This document shows positions 6,604-14,609 of a DNA stretch of 28,369 nt, piece after piece. Both the position numbers and the translations under genes were made by a program. The notes beneath the pieces were generated by a model. The model ran no database searches and was not told where the DNA came from. It saw nothing but the letters and a program-made list of their open reading frames with translations. Within the stretch, counting starts at the first letter, position 1. Each line of letters opens with the position of its first letter. This DNA comes from an uncultured Oscillospiraceae bacterium (GTDB lineage: Bacteria; Bacillota; Clostridia; Oscillospirales; Oscillospiraceae), in contig CAKUHJ010000008.1 in NCBI GenBank assembly GCA_934655935.1, forward strand, positions 1-28,369. Direction: 5' to 3'.

Positions 6604-8340
6604 ATGCCAGCTCCCATTGAAAGCTATGCAGGAAAAATTCAGAGAAAGCTGCTGAAAAAGCAGCGTGTCATCGAGGCCGCCTCCGGCCGGCAGAAGGCCG
6701 ATCTGGTCCTCAAAAACGCCACCTATGTCAACGTCTTCTCCAATGAGCTCCGCACCTGCGACATTGCCGTCGCCAACGGCCTGATTGTCGGCATGGGCAG
6801 CTACGAGGGCGAGACCGAATACGATATGACGGGAAAAATCGTCTGCCCCGGCTTTATCGACGCACACATTCATCTGGAATCCAGCCTGGTCAGCCCGAAG
6901 GAATTCGTCCGCGCGACGCGGCCTCACGGCACCACCACCGTCATCACCGACCCCCATGAAATCACCAACGTCATGGGCACCGACGGCATCGACTACATGT
7001 TCCAGGCCACCGAGGGCCTGCCGATCGACGTGCGCTTTATGCTCCCGTCGTGCGTACCCGCCACGCCGATGGACGAGTCGGGCGCAAACCTGGACTACCG
7101 CGCCATCGACTCGTTCTACGACTATCCCCGCGTACAGGGTCTGGCCGAGATGATGAACGCCTACGGCGTCATCCACAACGACGCGGAGGTCGTCTCGAAA
7201 ATTGTCGCCGCGCAGGCGCACCATAAAAAAATCGACGGCCACGCGCCCGGGCTTCTCGGCAAGGATCTTGACACCTACGTCGCCGCCGGCGTGTACTCCG
7301 ACCATGAGTGCTCCACCCTGGACGACGCGCTTGCAAAGCTCCGCCGCGGCCAGTTCATCATGATCCGCGAGGGAACCGCCGCGCGCAACCTGGAGGCGCT
7401 CGCGCCGCTTCTGACCTCCCAGTACGCCGAGCGGTGCATGTTCTGCACCGACGACAAGCACCCGAACGATCTGCTTGCGCTCGGCCATATCGACTACATC
7501 GTCCGCGAAGCCATCAACAAATACGGCGTCGACCCCATTATTGCCGTCAAGGCCGCCGGCCACCATGCCGCGCGCTACTTCCTGCTCAATAACCGCGGCG
7601 CCATTGCGCCCGGCTACCTTGCAGACTTTGCCATCATCGACAATTTCAAGGACTTCCACGTGGAAATGGTCTTCAGGAAGGGCCAGCTGATGTCCGACCA
7701 CGGAACGCTCCGCGATTTCCCCGCCCCGCAGATTGAGAGCTATCTGGACCAGCGCGCACACGATACCTTCCACGTGCGCAGGCTCACGGAGGATGATTTC
7801 CGCGACACGCGCAGAAGAGGCGTCCTCGGCATGATCCCCGGCCAGATTGTCACCACGGACAACGGCTATGCCGAGCAGGTCGACGTTTCAAAGGATATTC
7901 TGAAAATCGCCGTTGTCGAGCGCCATAAAAACACCGGCCACATCGGCCTTGGCTATATCCAGGGCTACGGCCTGCGCTCCGGCGCGGTCGCCACGTCCAT
8001 CTCCCACGACTCGCACAATATCATCGTCGTCGGCGCAAACAGCCGCGACATGGCCCTCGCCGCAAATTACATCGTCGAACACCACGGCGGCATCGTCGTC
8101 GTGGAAAACGGCGAGGTCCGGGCCTCGGTCGTCCTTGAGCTTGCCGGCATCATGTCGGACCGCCCGCTACCGGTCATCAACGACGAGCTTGAGCGCGCCA
8201 AGGAGGCCGCCTTCGGCCTCGGCGTGACGCCGGGCGTCGACCCGTTCATGACGCTGAGCTTCATGGCGCTTCCGGTCATTCCGAAGCTGCGCATCACCAC
8301 GCGCGGCGTCATCGACGTCGATACCCAGCAGTATATCTGA
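6604..8340 (+). CDS. ade: adenine deaminase, 578 aa
   Basis: Hydrolyses adenine to hypoxanthine and ammonia in purine salvage. Amidohydrolase-superfamily enzyme of the bacterial Ade type: the metal-binding DAHIHLESS motif (His88, His90), TDPHEITNV, GHAPGL, SDHE and FCTDDKHPNDL follow in the family order, and the C-terminal region ISHDSHNIIVVG with the closing PKLRITTRG is typical. Length matches the usual ~580 aa. ATG at 6604 follows AAAGGATGATGC. It has its own promoter and a strong terminator, so it is probably monocistronic. It sits between nucleoside catabolic and uptake operons, consistent with processing adenine released by hydrolases or DeoD. Confidence 0.96.
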   Translation: MPAPIESYAGKIQRKLLKKQRVIEAASGRQKADLVLKNATYVNVFSNELRTCDIAVANGLIVGMGSYEGETEYDMTGKIVCPGFIDAHIHLESSLVSPKEFVRATRPHGTTTVITDPHEITNVMGTDGIDYMFQATEGLPIDVRFMLPSCVPATPMDESGANLDYRAIDSFYDYPRVQGLAEMMNAYGVIHNDAEVVSKIVAAQAHHKKIDGHAPGLLGKDLDTYVAAGVYSDHECSTLDDALAKLRRGQFIMIREGTAARNLEALAPLLTSQYAERCMFCTDDKHPNDLLALGHIDYIVREAINKYGVDPIIAVKAAGHHAARYFLLNNRGAIAPGYLADFAIIDNFKDFHVEMVFRKGQLMSDHGTLRDFPAPQIESYLDQRAHDTFHVRRLTEDDFRDTRRRGVLGMIPGQIVTTDNGYAEQVDVSKDILKIAVVERHKNTGHIGLGYIQGYGLRSGAVATSISHDSHNIIVVGANSRDMALAANYIVEHHGGIVVVENGEVRASVVLELAGIMSDRPLPVINDELERAKEAAFGLGVTPGVDPFMTLSFMALPVIPKLRITTRGVIDVDTQQYI

Positions 8341-8350
8341 GCCCCATGCA

Positions 8351-8384
8351 AAAGCGGCCCCGGAGCAAATTCCGGGGCCGCTTT
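8351..8384 (+). terminator. bidirectional terminator between ade and the NSS transporter gene
   Basis: A 14-bp perfect stem AAAGCGGCCCCGGA / TCCGGGGCCGCTTT with a 6-nt loop. The arms carry A and T runs, so it can serve both convergent genes (ade stop at 8340, transporter stop at 8429). The T tract is short on the plus strand (CTTTG). Confidence 0.75.
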
Positions 8385-8389
8385 GCAGC

Positions 8390-8423
8390 GCTGCACACCA
8401 TAGTTTTTCGACAGTCTCAAAAC
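8390..8423. repeat. dispersed ~31-nt repeat, copy 1
   Basis: The stretch from GCTGCACACC through CATAGTTTTTCGACAGTCTCAA matches 18889-18922 with about four substitutions in 31-34 positions. It lies in the 3' untranslated region of the NSS transporter gene, next to a terminator. Only this one arm is present here; no inverted partner is visible nearby. Confidence 0.6.
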
Positions 8424-8428
8424 GACGT

Positions 8429-9763
8429 TCAGAATGCGACGTTCATGAACAGCGCCACGCAGCACAGAATCACCGCCAGAGGCACATAGACATAGCGCCC
8501 CACGCTATACCAGAGGCTTCCGCGCCGCTTCCCGGAGCCGAGGTTGACTGCGTCCAGCAGCACATCCTTCTTCATGATGTAGAACCAGGAAATGGCCCCG
8601 AGGGAGGCGCCGATGGGGATAATATAGATGGACACCAGATCCATCCAGGGACCCCATTTGTCAATCGGCTCCATAAAGACGCCCGCGCCGAGGCAGAGCA
8701 CACAGATGACGCCCAGCGCCGCCGTCCGGCTGAGCTTCGGAAATTTATGCAGAAGCGACTCCGCCACGGCCTCAAACATATTCTGCAGCGAGCTCACGCC
8801 GGCAAAGATCATCGCCAGATACAGAATCACCGCGAACAGCCGCCCCAGCGGGATATCCTGCAGAATCGCCGGCAGCGTGACAAACAGCAGGCCGGGCCCA
8901 GCGCCCACGTCCATTCCGTAGGAAAAGCAGGCCGGAATGATCACCAGCGCGGCAACCACCGCCGCAATCGTGTCAAACAGCGCCGTATGCTGCGCCACGC
9001 CCACGACGTCCTCCTTCCTGGAGAGGTAGGCCCCGTAGACAATCATTCCGCTTCCAGTGACAGACAGGGAGAAGAACGCCTGCCCCATGGCCCAGATCCA
9101 AATCATCGGATCGCTGAGCTCCGCCCAGCGCGGCGTGAACATAAAGCGGTAGCCCTCCGCCGCGCCCGGCAGGAACGCCACGCGCACCGCCAGCACCAGG
9201 AAAATCAGGAAAAACAGCGGCATCATGATCCGGTTGGTCTTTTCGATGCTGTGCGCGCCCAGATACAGCGTCAGCAGCGTCCCCACCACCACGATGATGT
9301 GGCAGACCAGCACAGAATACGGCTGCGAGGAGAACGAGGAAAACCACACGGCGGTATCGGCGCTCATCAGCGTTCCCGCAACCGAGTCCACCAGCGCCTT
9401 GAAAATATACGCCACAATGATGGCGTAGCCGATGGCGATGCACAATGAGCCTGCCAGCGGCAGCCAGCCCAGCACGCCGCCCGCCCTGCCGCAGGCCTTT
9501 CCGCGCGTGGCCCAGGCGCGCTCGTACGCGCCGAGCGTGCCGGTCGCCGCAAAACGCCCGACGGCAAACTCCGCCGGAAGGCCCACATAGCTGAAGATGA
9601 ACACAAACAGCAGATAAATCAGCAAAAACGCGCCTCCGCCGTTGCTGCCCAGCTTGTTGGGAAAGCCCCAGACGTTCGCCATGCCGACCGCCGAGCCGAC
9701 CGAGGCCAGAATGAAGCCCCAGCGGCTGGCAAAGCTTTTGGTGTGTGAAGATGCTTTTTTCAT
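8429..9763 (-). CDS. sodium-dependent transporter, NSS (SNF) family, 444 aa
   Basis: Inner-membrane Na+ symporter of the neurotransmitter:sodium symporter family; bacterial members (LeuT, MhsT, Tyt1) take up amino acids. The first helix has the diagnostic SVGSAVGMANVWGFPNKLGSNGGGAFLL, matching the Na+/substrate-binding helix 1 with its unwound centre. The rest is hydrophobic, with about 11 membrane segments, the usual count for the short bacterial branch of ~440-450 aa. It starts 39 nt after the DUF2207-like gene with only a weak AAAGAGA ribosome binding site, so the two are probably co-transcribed. The substrate cannot be read from the sequence. Confidence 0.93.
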   Translation of the reverse strand: MKKASSHTKSFASRWGFILASVGSAVGMANVWGFPNKLGSNGGGAFLLIYLLFVFIFSYVGLPAEFAVGRFAATGTLGAYERAWATRGKACGRAGGVLGWLPLAGSLCIAIGYAIIVAYIFKALVDSVAGTLMSADTAVWFSSFSSQPYSVLVCHIIVVVGTLLTLYLGAHSIEKTNRIMMPLFFLIFLVLAVRVAFLPGAAEGYRFMFTPRWAELSDPMIWIWAMGQAFFSLSVTGSGMIVYGAYLSRKEDVVGVAQHTALFDTIAAVVAALVIIPACFSYGMDVGAGPGLLFVTLPAILQDIPLGRLFAVILYLAMIFAGVSSLQNMFEAVAESLLHKFPKLSRTAALGVICVLCLGAGVFMEPIDKWGPWMDLVSIYIIPIGASLGAISWFYIMKKDVLLDAVNLGSGKRRGSLWYSVGRYVYVPLAVILCCVALFMNVAF

Positions 9764-9802
9764 ACGCTTGTCTCTTTCTTTTTCTTAATAATTTAATGTT
9801 TC

Positions 9803-11479
9803 TCAGTTTCGGACCGACAGCTCCAGCAGCGCCAGCGTTTCCTTCAGGCGCTCGTAAAAGCCCAGCGCCGTCCGCGGCAGGGGCTTTGCCTCCTGATACC
9901 AGCCGCAGGGCTCAAGCTCCGCATCGCCGAACAGCCGGGAGAAGCCGCCGCCAAGGCCGATGGCATGCGCGTAGGGCAGAAGCTCGTAATAATACTGTCC
10001 GTCCCGGCGGAGCATCATAAGAAGATGCTTTTCCGAGACCCGCAGCAGGAAGCGCCGGAAGCCCAGCGCCTGAGAAATCATCTGCGTGCCAAAGCGCGTG
10101 CGCTGCCCGCCGTGCATGGTCAATGCGCCCATCGCCGCCGTACACAGCAGCGCCGGCAGCATCAGAACGCTTCCGCAAAGCCGGGCCGGAAGCAGCAGAA
10201 GCACAGCCGACGCCAGCGCGAGCAGGCCCCTCAGGCGGCTGCCTGTGTAAACGGCCTGCGGCGCGGTAAGAATGGGAAGGCTCGCCGCCGTCCCGGCCAG
10301 AAGCAGCACCGCCCCCGTCAGCCACCGCAGCGCGGAAGCCGGGAAAAGCAGCTGCGCCGCCTGCGTCAGCGCCGCGCCGCAGGCCAGCGCGCAGAGCAGC
10401 TGCGCAATGCGCACATTTCCGCTGCTTCTGGAATAAAGCCGGCGCTGCCAGTAATGCGTAAGCGCCTGCGCCGCGCGCTGCGCGGTCTGCTTGTAAAGAA
10501 CGCTCGCGCCGTCAACCCGGTCGCCCTGTGAGAACAAAATCGCAAAGAGCTTTGTTTCGATGCTTCTGCGCTCGTTTCCCATGTCCATGCACTTGTACAG
10601 GCTCACATTTCCCTTCTGGCTCACGCCGATGGATACATAGCCAAGATTTGCCCACTGAAGCACCAGCATATTGAAATCCGGCTTCGCCCCGCACAGCAGA
10701 AACGGCAGGTCACACGGCAGCGCCGAATCCGGCGGCAGCGCGCGCGAGACCGCGTGCAGGCCGGGGCTGCGGAGCGTCAGCGCCCAGTAGGCAAACGCGC
10801 AGACGCAAAGAAGCGCGACCGCCGCCGTCCGCACCCAGCCGGCCGAGGCTGCGGCGTAGGCGCCGGAAAAATAGCCGCTTTCAAAGCGCATGGTCATTTC
10901 CAGCGCCTCGTGGTCCTTCAGGCCCGCCGGAATCCGCCCGCTGATCACGCCTTCAGAGCTCCGCAGCTCGATCATATCCGCAATTACATCGCCGTAATAG
11001 CCGCTTGAAAAGGACGGGGCCGGCGCGGAAACCGGAGTCGGCAGCGTCACCGTAAAGCTGTAGTCCGCAACCGGGTACTCCCATTTCGGGCACTGCAGCG
11101 GCAGTCGCAGCAGCTGGCTTCCGTCCTCCTGCCCGGCGGCAAGCCTGCCCGTCGTATACGTTACGATAAAGGTGCGGCTGCCGGAAAAGCCGACGGCGTC
11201 CTCCAGAACCAGGACCGGGTTGTCCCCGTCCATTGTCTTTTTGGCCTGGTAGCCGGCGACGCTCGCCTTCTTTGCGCCCTCCGGCAGCGGAAAGCGAAGC
11301 TCCGAGGCAAGGCCTGTGACGTCGACGGTAATGGTCTGCGTCATCTGGCACGAACCGTCGGAAAGAATCTGGCAGTCCGTCTTCATCTCGGAAATCTGCG
11401 CGTCCGCGGCCAGCGCGCTGCCGCACAGAAGCAGAAGCAGCGCAAAAAGGCCCGCTATACGCAGGAAAAAGCGTTTTAT
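9803..11479 (-). CDS. DUF2207-like membrane protein with signal peptide, 558 aa, apparent ATA start
   Basis: Layout: a signal peptide (about 24 residues, ending GSALA before ADAQ), an extracellular beta-rich domain (MKTDCQILSDGSCQMTQTI onward) resembling the N-terminal domain of DUF2207/YciQ proteins, a membrane segment around GWVRTAAVALLCVCAFAYWAL, a cytoplasmic domain with DFNMLVLQWANLGYVSI, a cluster of hydrophobic segments, and a C-terminal cytoplasmic domain (LLPYAHAIGLGGGFSRLFG) typical of that family. Function unknown. The ribosome binding site GGAGGTGAT (11492-11484) is excellent, but no ATG, usable GTG or TTG lies at proper distance. The in-frame GTG at 11488 overlaps it, while ATA at 11479 is 8 nt away and gives an ideal signal peptide. 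First gene of a pair with the NSS transporter. Confidence 0.78.
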   Translation of the reverse strand: MKRFFLRIAGLFALLLLLCGSALAADAQISEMKTDCQILSDGSCQMTQTITVDVTGLASELRFPLPEGAKKASVAGYQAKKTMDGDNPVLVLEDAVGFSGSRTFIVTYTTGRLAAGQEDGSQLLRLPLQCPKWEYPVADYSFTVTLPTPVSAPAPSFSSGYYGDVIADMIELRSSEGVISGRIPAGLKDHEALEMTMRFESGYFSGAYAAASAGWVRTAAVALLCVCAFAYWALTLRSPGLHAVSRALPPDSALPCDLPFLLCGAKPDFNMLVLQWANLGYVSIGVSQKGNVSLYKCMDMGNERRSIETKLFAILFSQGDRVDGASVLYKQTAQRAAQALTHYWQRRLYSRSSGNVRIAQLLCALACGAALTQAAQLLFPASALRWLTGAVLLLAGTAASLPILTAPQAVYTGSRLRGLLALASAVLLLLPARLCGSVLMLPALLCTAAMGALTMHGGQRTRFGTQMISQALGFRRFLLRVSEKHLLMMLRRDGQYYYELLPYAHAIGLGGGFSRLFGDAELEPCGWYQEAKPLPRTALGFYERLKETLALLELSVRN

Positions 11480-11528
11480 GAAAATCACCTCCGCAGACAG
11501 ATACAGATGCTGATGTTGTCATTGTTAG

Positions 11529-11555
11529 ATTATCACATCTGCGTGCGTTTTGCAA
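11529..11555 (-). promoter_or_regulatory. possible promoter for the DUF2207-like gene
   Basis: Minus strand GATAAT (11534-11529) preceded by TGT (extended -10). A TTGCAA (11555-11550) lies 15 nt upstream, short of the ideal 17. It is divergent from the BMP operon promoter. Confidence 0.4.
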
Positions 11556-11666
11556 CCTGCGCCGGGCGGCGGGCCGCAAAGGCCGCCTGATGCAGAAATG
11601 CGCCGCAGCCCTCGTCAAGTAGCTAAAAAAATTTCAGGAAGCGTACCTAATTTTTTGTGCGCTTTG

Positions 11667-11695
11667 TTGACTTTGCACGGCCCATGATGTAGAAT
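11667..11695 (+). promoter_or_regulatory. strong sigma-A promoter of the BMP-ABC-nucleoside hydrolase operon
   Basis: TTGACT (11667-11672), exactly 17 nt, TAGAAT (11690-11695), each 5 of 6 to consensus. The transcript should begin near 11702, within or beside the palindrome at 11702-11717. The -35 is flanked on its left by an imperfect inverted pair AAGCGTAC / GTGCGCTT (11639-11665). Confidence 0.75.
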
Positions 11696-11701
11696 GGCAG
11701 T

Positions 11702-11717
11702 GTATCATAGCTGATAC
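11702..11717. promoter_or_regulatory. palindromic operator candidate at the BMP operon start site
   Basis: GTATCA-TAGC-TGATAC is a perfect 6+4+6 inverted repeat placed 7 nt after the -10 box, where a bound repressor would block initiation. No adjacent regulator gene is seen in the window, and the site does not recur upstream of tdk, ade or the first BMP gene. Confidence 0.45.
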
Positions 11718-11726
11718 AAAAACAGC

Positions 11727-11746
11727 TCCGGCACGCAGCTGCCGGA
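11727..11746 (+). other. leader hairpin before the BMP gene
   Basis: TCCGGCA / TGCCGGA form a 7-bp stem with a 6-nt loop, ending 5 nt before the GGAGG ribosome binding site (11752-11756). It could stabilise the abundant lipoprotein mRNA or tune translation. It includes most of the 15-nt word GCAGCTGCCGGACAA that is also found, in sense, in the 3' hairpin of the other BMP transcript. Confidence 0.45.
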
Positions 11747-11763
11747 CAAATGGAGGAACGAAA

Positions 11764-12888
11764 ATGAAAAAGATCATGGCTCTGCTTCTGGCCGTCCTGA
11801 TGATCCTCGGCATGTGCGCCTGCGCTTCCAAGGCTCCCGGCGCGGAGGACAGTAAGGATGCAGCCGGAGACAAGAAGGTTTACAATGTCGTCTACATTGT
11901 AAACGGCAACCTTGGCGACAAGTCCTTCTTTGACTCTGCCCAGGCCGGCATCGACATGCTGGTGGACGCCGGCCGTGTCACCTGCAAGACCATCGAGCTG
12001 GGCGGCACCGACGAGGACCAGCCCAAGTGGCTCTCCACGCTTTACGACGTCTCTGAGGAAGGCAGCTACGACCTGGTCATCTGCGGCACGTACCAGATGC
12101 CCGATTACCTGAAGGAAGTGGCCAGCAAGTATCCCGATCAGAAGTACCTGATTTTCGATGACAACACCTACGCCGGCCAGAACGCCAACGTGGTCAACAT
12201 CACCTACAAGCAGAACGATCTGGGTTATCTCGTCGGCGTTTTCGCTGCCTGCATGACCACAGACACCAATGTCCCCAACATCAACTCCGATGCGGTCATC
12301 GGCTTCGTCGGCGGCGTGGACTCTCCGGTTATCAACGACTTCCTGGCCGGCTTCATTACCGGCGCGCAGTCCGTCAATCCTGACGTCAAGGTCGACACCC
12401 GCTACACCAACGACTATGTCGATACCGCGATTGCCAAGGAATACGGCCTGTCCATGATCAACGACAACAAGTGCGACATCATCTGGGGCGTCGCCGGCAA
12501 CGCCGGCAACGGCGCGGCCGAGGCTGCTCAGGAAACCGGCAAGGCATGGTTCATCGGCGTCGACTCCGACCAGGAGCTCACGTTCAGCGCCGATCTTGCC
12601 GCGCTGACGCTGACGTCGGGCCTGAAGAACATCGGCAATTCCATCGTCTGGTTCTTTGATGAGCTTGACAAGGGCGTTGCGCACTATGGCACCGAGGTTA
12701 CCCTGGGCCTGGCCGAGGGCGGCGTCGGCATCGTGACCGACAAGAACTTCGACAAGTACGCCTCCGCCGATACGAAGGCTGCGGTTGAAAAGGCACAGAG
12801 CGACGTTCTGAACGGCTTGGTAAAGGTTCCCTCCGCGTTTGACGAGGGCTTTGACGTTGCCGCGCTCCGCGACTCTGTCCGTCCGTAA
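11764..12888 (+). CDS. BMP/PnrA-family nucleoside-binding lipoprotein, 374 aa
   Basis: Substrate-binding component of the ABC importer encoded directly downstream. Signal peptide of about 19 residues with clustered Cys18 and Cys20 (GMCACASK); Cys20 corresponds to the lipidated Cys of the paralogue at 783-2087. The mature domain opens YNVVYIVNGNLGDKSFFDSAQAG, the characteristic BMP start, and contains IGFVGGVDSPVINDFLAGF (hinge region) and WFIGVDSDQEL. Unlike its paralogue it has almost no acidic linker. Characterised relatives with NupABC-type transporters bind purine or general nucleosides; that specificity is inferred here and supported by the two nucleoside hydrolases in the same operon. 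Translation signal TGGAGGAACGAAAATG is nearly identical to that of the paralogue. Confidence 0.93.
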   Translation: MKKIMALLLAVLMILGMCACASKAPGAEDSKDAAGDKKVYNVVYIVNGNLGDKSFFDSAQAGIDMLVDAGRVTCKTIELGGTDEDQPKWLSTLYDVSEEGSYDLVICGTYQMPDYLKEVASKYPDQKYLIFDDNTYAGQNANVVNITYKQNDLGYLVGVFAACMTTDTNVPNINSDAVIGFVGGVDSPVINDFLAGFITGAQSVNPDVKVDTRYTNDYVDTAIAKEYGLSMINDNKCDIIWGVAGNAGNGAAEAAQETGKAWFIGVDSDQELTFSADLAALTLTSGLKNIGNSIVWFFDELDKGVAHYGTEVTLGLAEGGVGIVTDKNFDKYASADTKAAVEKAQSDVLNGLVKVPSAFDEGFDVAALRDSVRP

Positions 12889-12902
12889 CATCCCATGGAT
12901 TC

Positions 12903-12928
12903 CAAGGGGGCTCAGAGGAGCCCCCTTG
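12903..12928 (+). terminator. attenuating hairpin after the lipoprotein gene
   Basis: CAAGGGGGCTC / GAGCCCCCTTG, an 11-bp perfect stem with a 4-nt AGAG loop, 14 nt after the stop codon. There is no U tract (GCGTCCCTTT follows), so it should act as a partial terminator or 3' stabiliser, leaving more binding-protein mRNA than transporter mRNA. Confidence 0.6.
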
Positions 12929-12950
12929 CGTCCCTTTGGAAGGCAGTCGT

Positions 12951-12987
12951 GAATGAAGCGCAGGCCGCTTCTGCCTGCGCCTGATTC
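12951..12987 (+). other. second intercistronic hairpin
   Basis: GCGCAGGC (12958-12965) pairs with GCCTGCGC (12973-12980) around a 7-nt loop, with outer pairing GAATgA / TgATTC. It lies between the first hairpin and the ATPase ribosome binding site. Confidence 0.5.
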
Positions 12988-13028
12988 ATGGCTGCGATTC
13001 AGAATTTCCAGAAAGAGAGGATACCTGC

Positions 13029-14609
13029 ATGCCCGACGAAAAAGCCATCCGGACGGACGAGGAATACGTTGTCCAGATGAAGGGGATCACCAAGGTGTAT
13101 CCCAACGGCGTCGCCGCGAACCAGGGCGTGGACTTTAACCTCCGCAGAGGCGAAATTCACGCACTGATGGGCGAAAACGGCGCCGGCAAATCCACCCTCA
13201 TGAAAATGCTCTTCGGCCTGGAGCAGCCGACGAGCGGAGAAATCCTCATTCATGGGGAAAAGCTCTGCCTCAGCTCCCCCACCGTCGCCATTGCGCACGG
13301 CATCGGCATGGTGCACCAGCATTTTATGCTGGTGCCGAGCCTTTCCGTGGCGGAAAATATGGTCCTCGGCATTGTCCCGAAGAAGGGCCTCTTTGCAGAC
13401 AGGGCCCGCGCCATCGAAATCACAACGCAATACGCGGAAAAGTACAACCTCCACGTCGAGCCGGAGGCCAAGGTCATGGATATCCCCGTCGGCATGAAGC
13501 AGAAGGTGGAGATTCTCAAGGCCCTGGTACGCGGCGCAAAAATTCTGATTCTCGACGAGCCGACCGCCGTTCTGACCACGCAGGAAACCGCGGAGCTTTT
13601 CCGCGAGCTGCTGCACCTCAAGGACCAGGGCTACACCATTGTGTTCATCTCGCATAAGCTCAATGAGATCATGGAGATCACGGACCGGCTGACCATTATG
13701 CGCGGCGGCCGCTCCATGGGCGTTTACAACACAAAGGACGTAACGAAGGAGGAAATCTCCCGCCTGATGGTTGGCCGGGACGTCGTGCTGGAGCTCCAGA
13801 AGGACAAGGCCCGGCCCACGGAGCCGGTTCTTCGCGTCCGGGATCTGGAATACGTCAACGAGTGGAATAAGAAAATGCTCGATAAAATTTCCTTTGACGT
13901 ACGCCGGGGCGAAATTCTCGGCATCGCGGGCGTGGAGGGAAACGGCCAGAAGGAGCTTGTGGATACGCTCTTCGGCTTCCGTACGCCGAATGCCGGCAGC
14001 ATCTCGGTCTGCGGGAAAAGCATCCTCGGCCTTTCGCAGCAGGCTCTGCGCGAGCTTGGCGTCTCTCTGGTCCCGGAGGATCGTATGCTCTATGGCATTG
14101 CGTCGACGGCCTCCATTGAGGAAAATCTGATCTCCGACCGCTGCGGAAGCAAGCGCCTGAATCAGGGCCCGCTTTTCAATATGAAGGCCATTCATGCCGA
14201 GGCCGAGCGGCTGATCGCGGATTACACCGTGCTCTGCAAGTCCCGCACGCAGCAGGTCGGCATGCTCTCCGGCGGCAACATCCAGAAGGTTGTCGTCGCG
14301 CGCGAGTTCTCCAACAATCCGGTCCTGATTCTGGCCGACCAGCCGACGCGCGGCATCGACGTCGGCGCAACCGAGTTCATCCGCAAAAAGCTGGTGGAGC
14401 TTTCCCGCTCGGGCATTGCCGTGCTGCTCATCTCCGCAGACCTAAACGAGGTCATGGAGCTCTCCGACAGCCTGATTGTCATGCACGGCGGAAAAATCGC
14501 CGCGTATTTTGAGGACACCGCGGCGCTGAGCGACGAGGTGATGGGCGAATACATGCTGGGGCTCCGGCATCAGCCCGCAGAGGAAATCGGGAGGGCCTGC
14601 CATGACTAA
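13029..14609 (+). CDS. nupA: ABC nucleoside transporter ATP-binding protein (double ATPase), 526 aa
   Basis: Energy-coupling ATPase of a NupABC/YufNOPQ-type nucleoside importer. Two fused nucleotide-binding domains as in RbsA. Domain 1 has a full Walker A at residues 48-56 (GENGAGKST), Q-loop region MVHQHFML, a divergent signature (VGMKQKVEI), and Walker B ILILDEPTAVLT. Domain 2 has a degenerate Walker A (GVEGNGQKEL) but a canonical signature LSGGNIQKV and a LADQPTRGIDVGA Walker B region. This asymmetry is normal for the family. ATG at 13029 follows GAGAGG by 8 nt. Its last 8 nt overlap the first permease gene. The gene symbol follows the Lactococcus system and assumes the same substrate class. 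Confidence 0.92.
   Translation: MPDEKAIRTDEEYVVQMKGITKVYPNGVAANQGVDFNLRRGEIHALMGENGAGKSTLMKMLFGLEQPTSGEILIHGEKLCLSSPTVAIAHGIGMVHQHFMLVPSLSVAENMVLGIVPKKGLFADRARAIEITTQYAEKYNLHVEPEAKVMDIPVGMKQKVEILKALVRGAKILILDEPTAVLTTQETAELFRELLHLKDQGYTIVFISHKLNEIMEITDRLTIMRGGRSMGVYNTKDVTKEEISRLMVGRDVVLELQKDKARPTEPVLRVRDLEYVNEWNKKMLDKISFDVRRGEILGIAGVEGNGQKELVDTLFGFRTPNAGSISVCGKSILGLSQQALRELGVSLVPEDRMLYGIASTASIEENLISDRCGSKRLNQGPLFNMKAIHAEAERLIADYTVLCKSRTQQVGMLSGGNIQKVVVAREFSNNPVLILADQPTRGIDVGATEFIRKKLVELSRSGIAVLLISADLNEVMELSDSLIVMHGGKIAAYFEDTAALSDEVMGEYMLGLRHQPAEEIGRACHD

Noticed and set aside
6268..7773. 501-codon minus-strand open frame opposite adenine deaminase
   Set aside because: Antisense shadow of ade, running into the real queH region in another frame; no domain seen.
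11647..12891. 414-codon minus-strand open frame opposite the second BMP gene
   Set aside because: Antisense of a motif-complete lipoprotein gene, with the same V/G/D-rich shadow pattern as at 546-2117.
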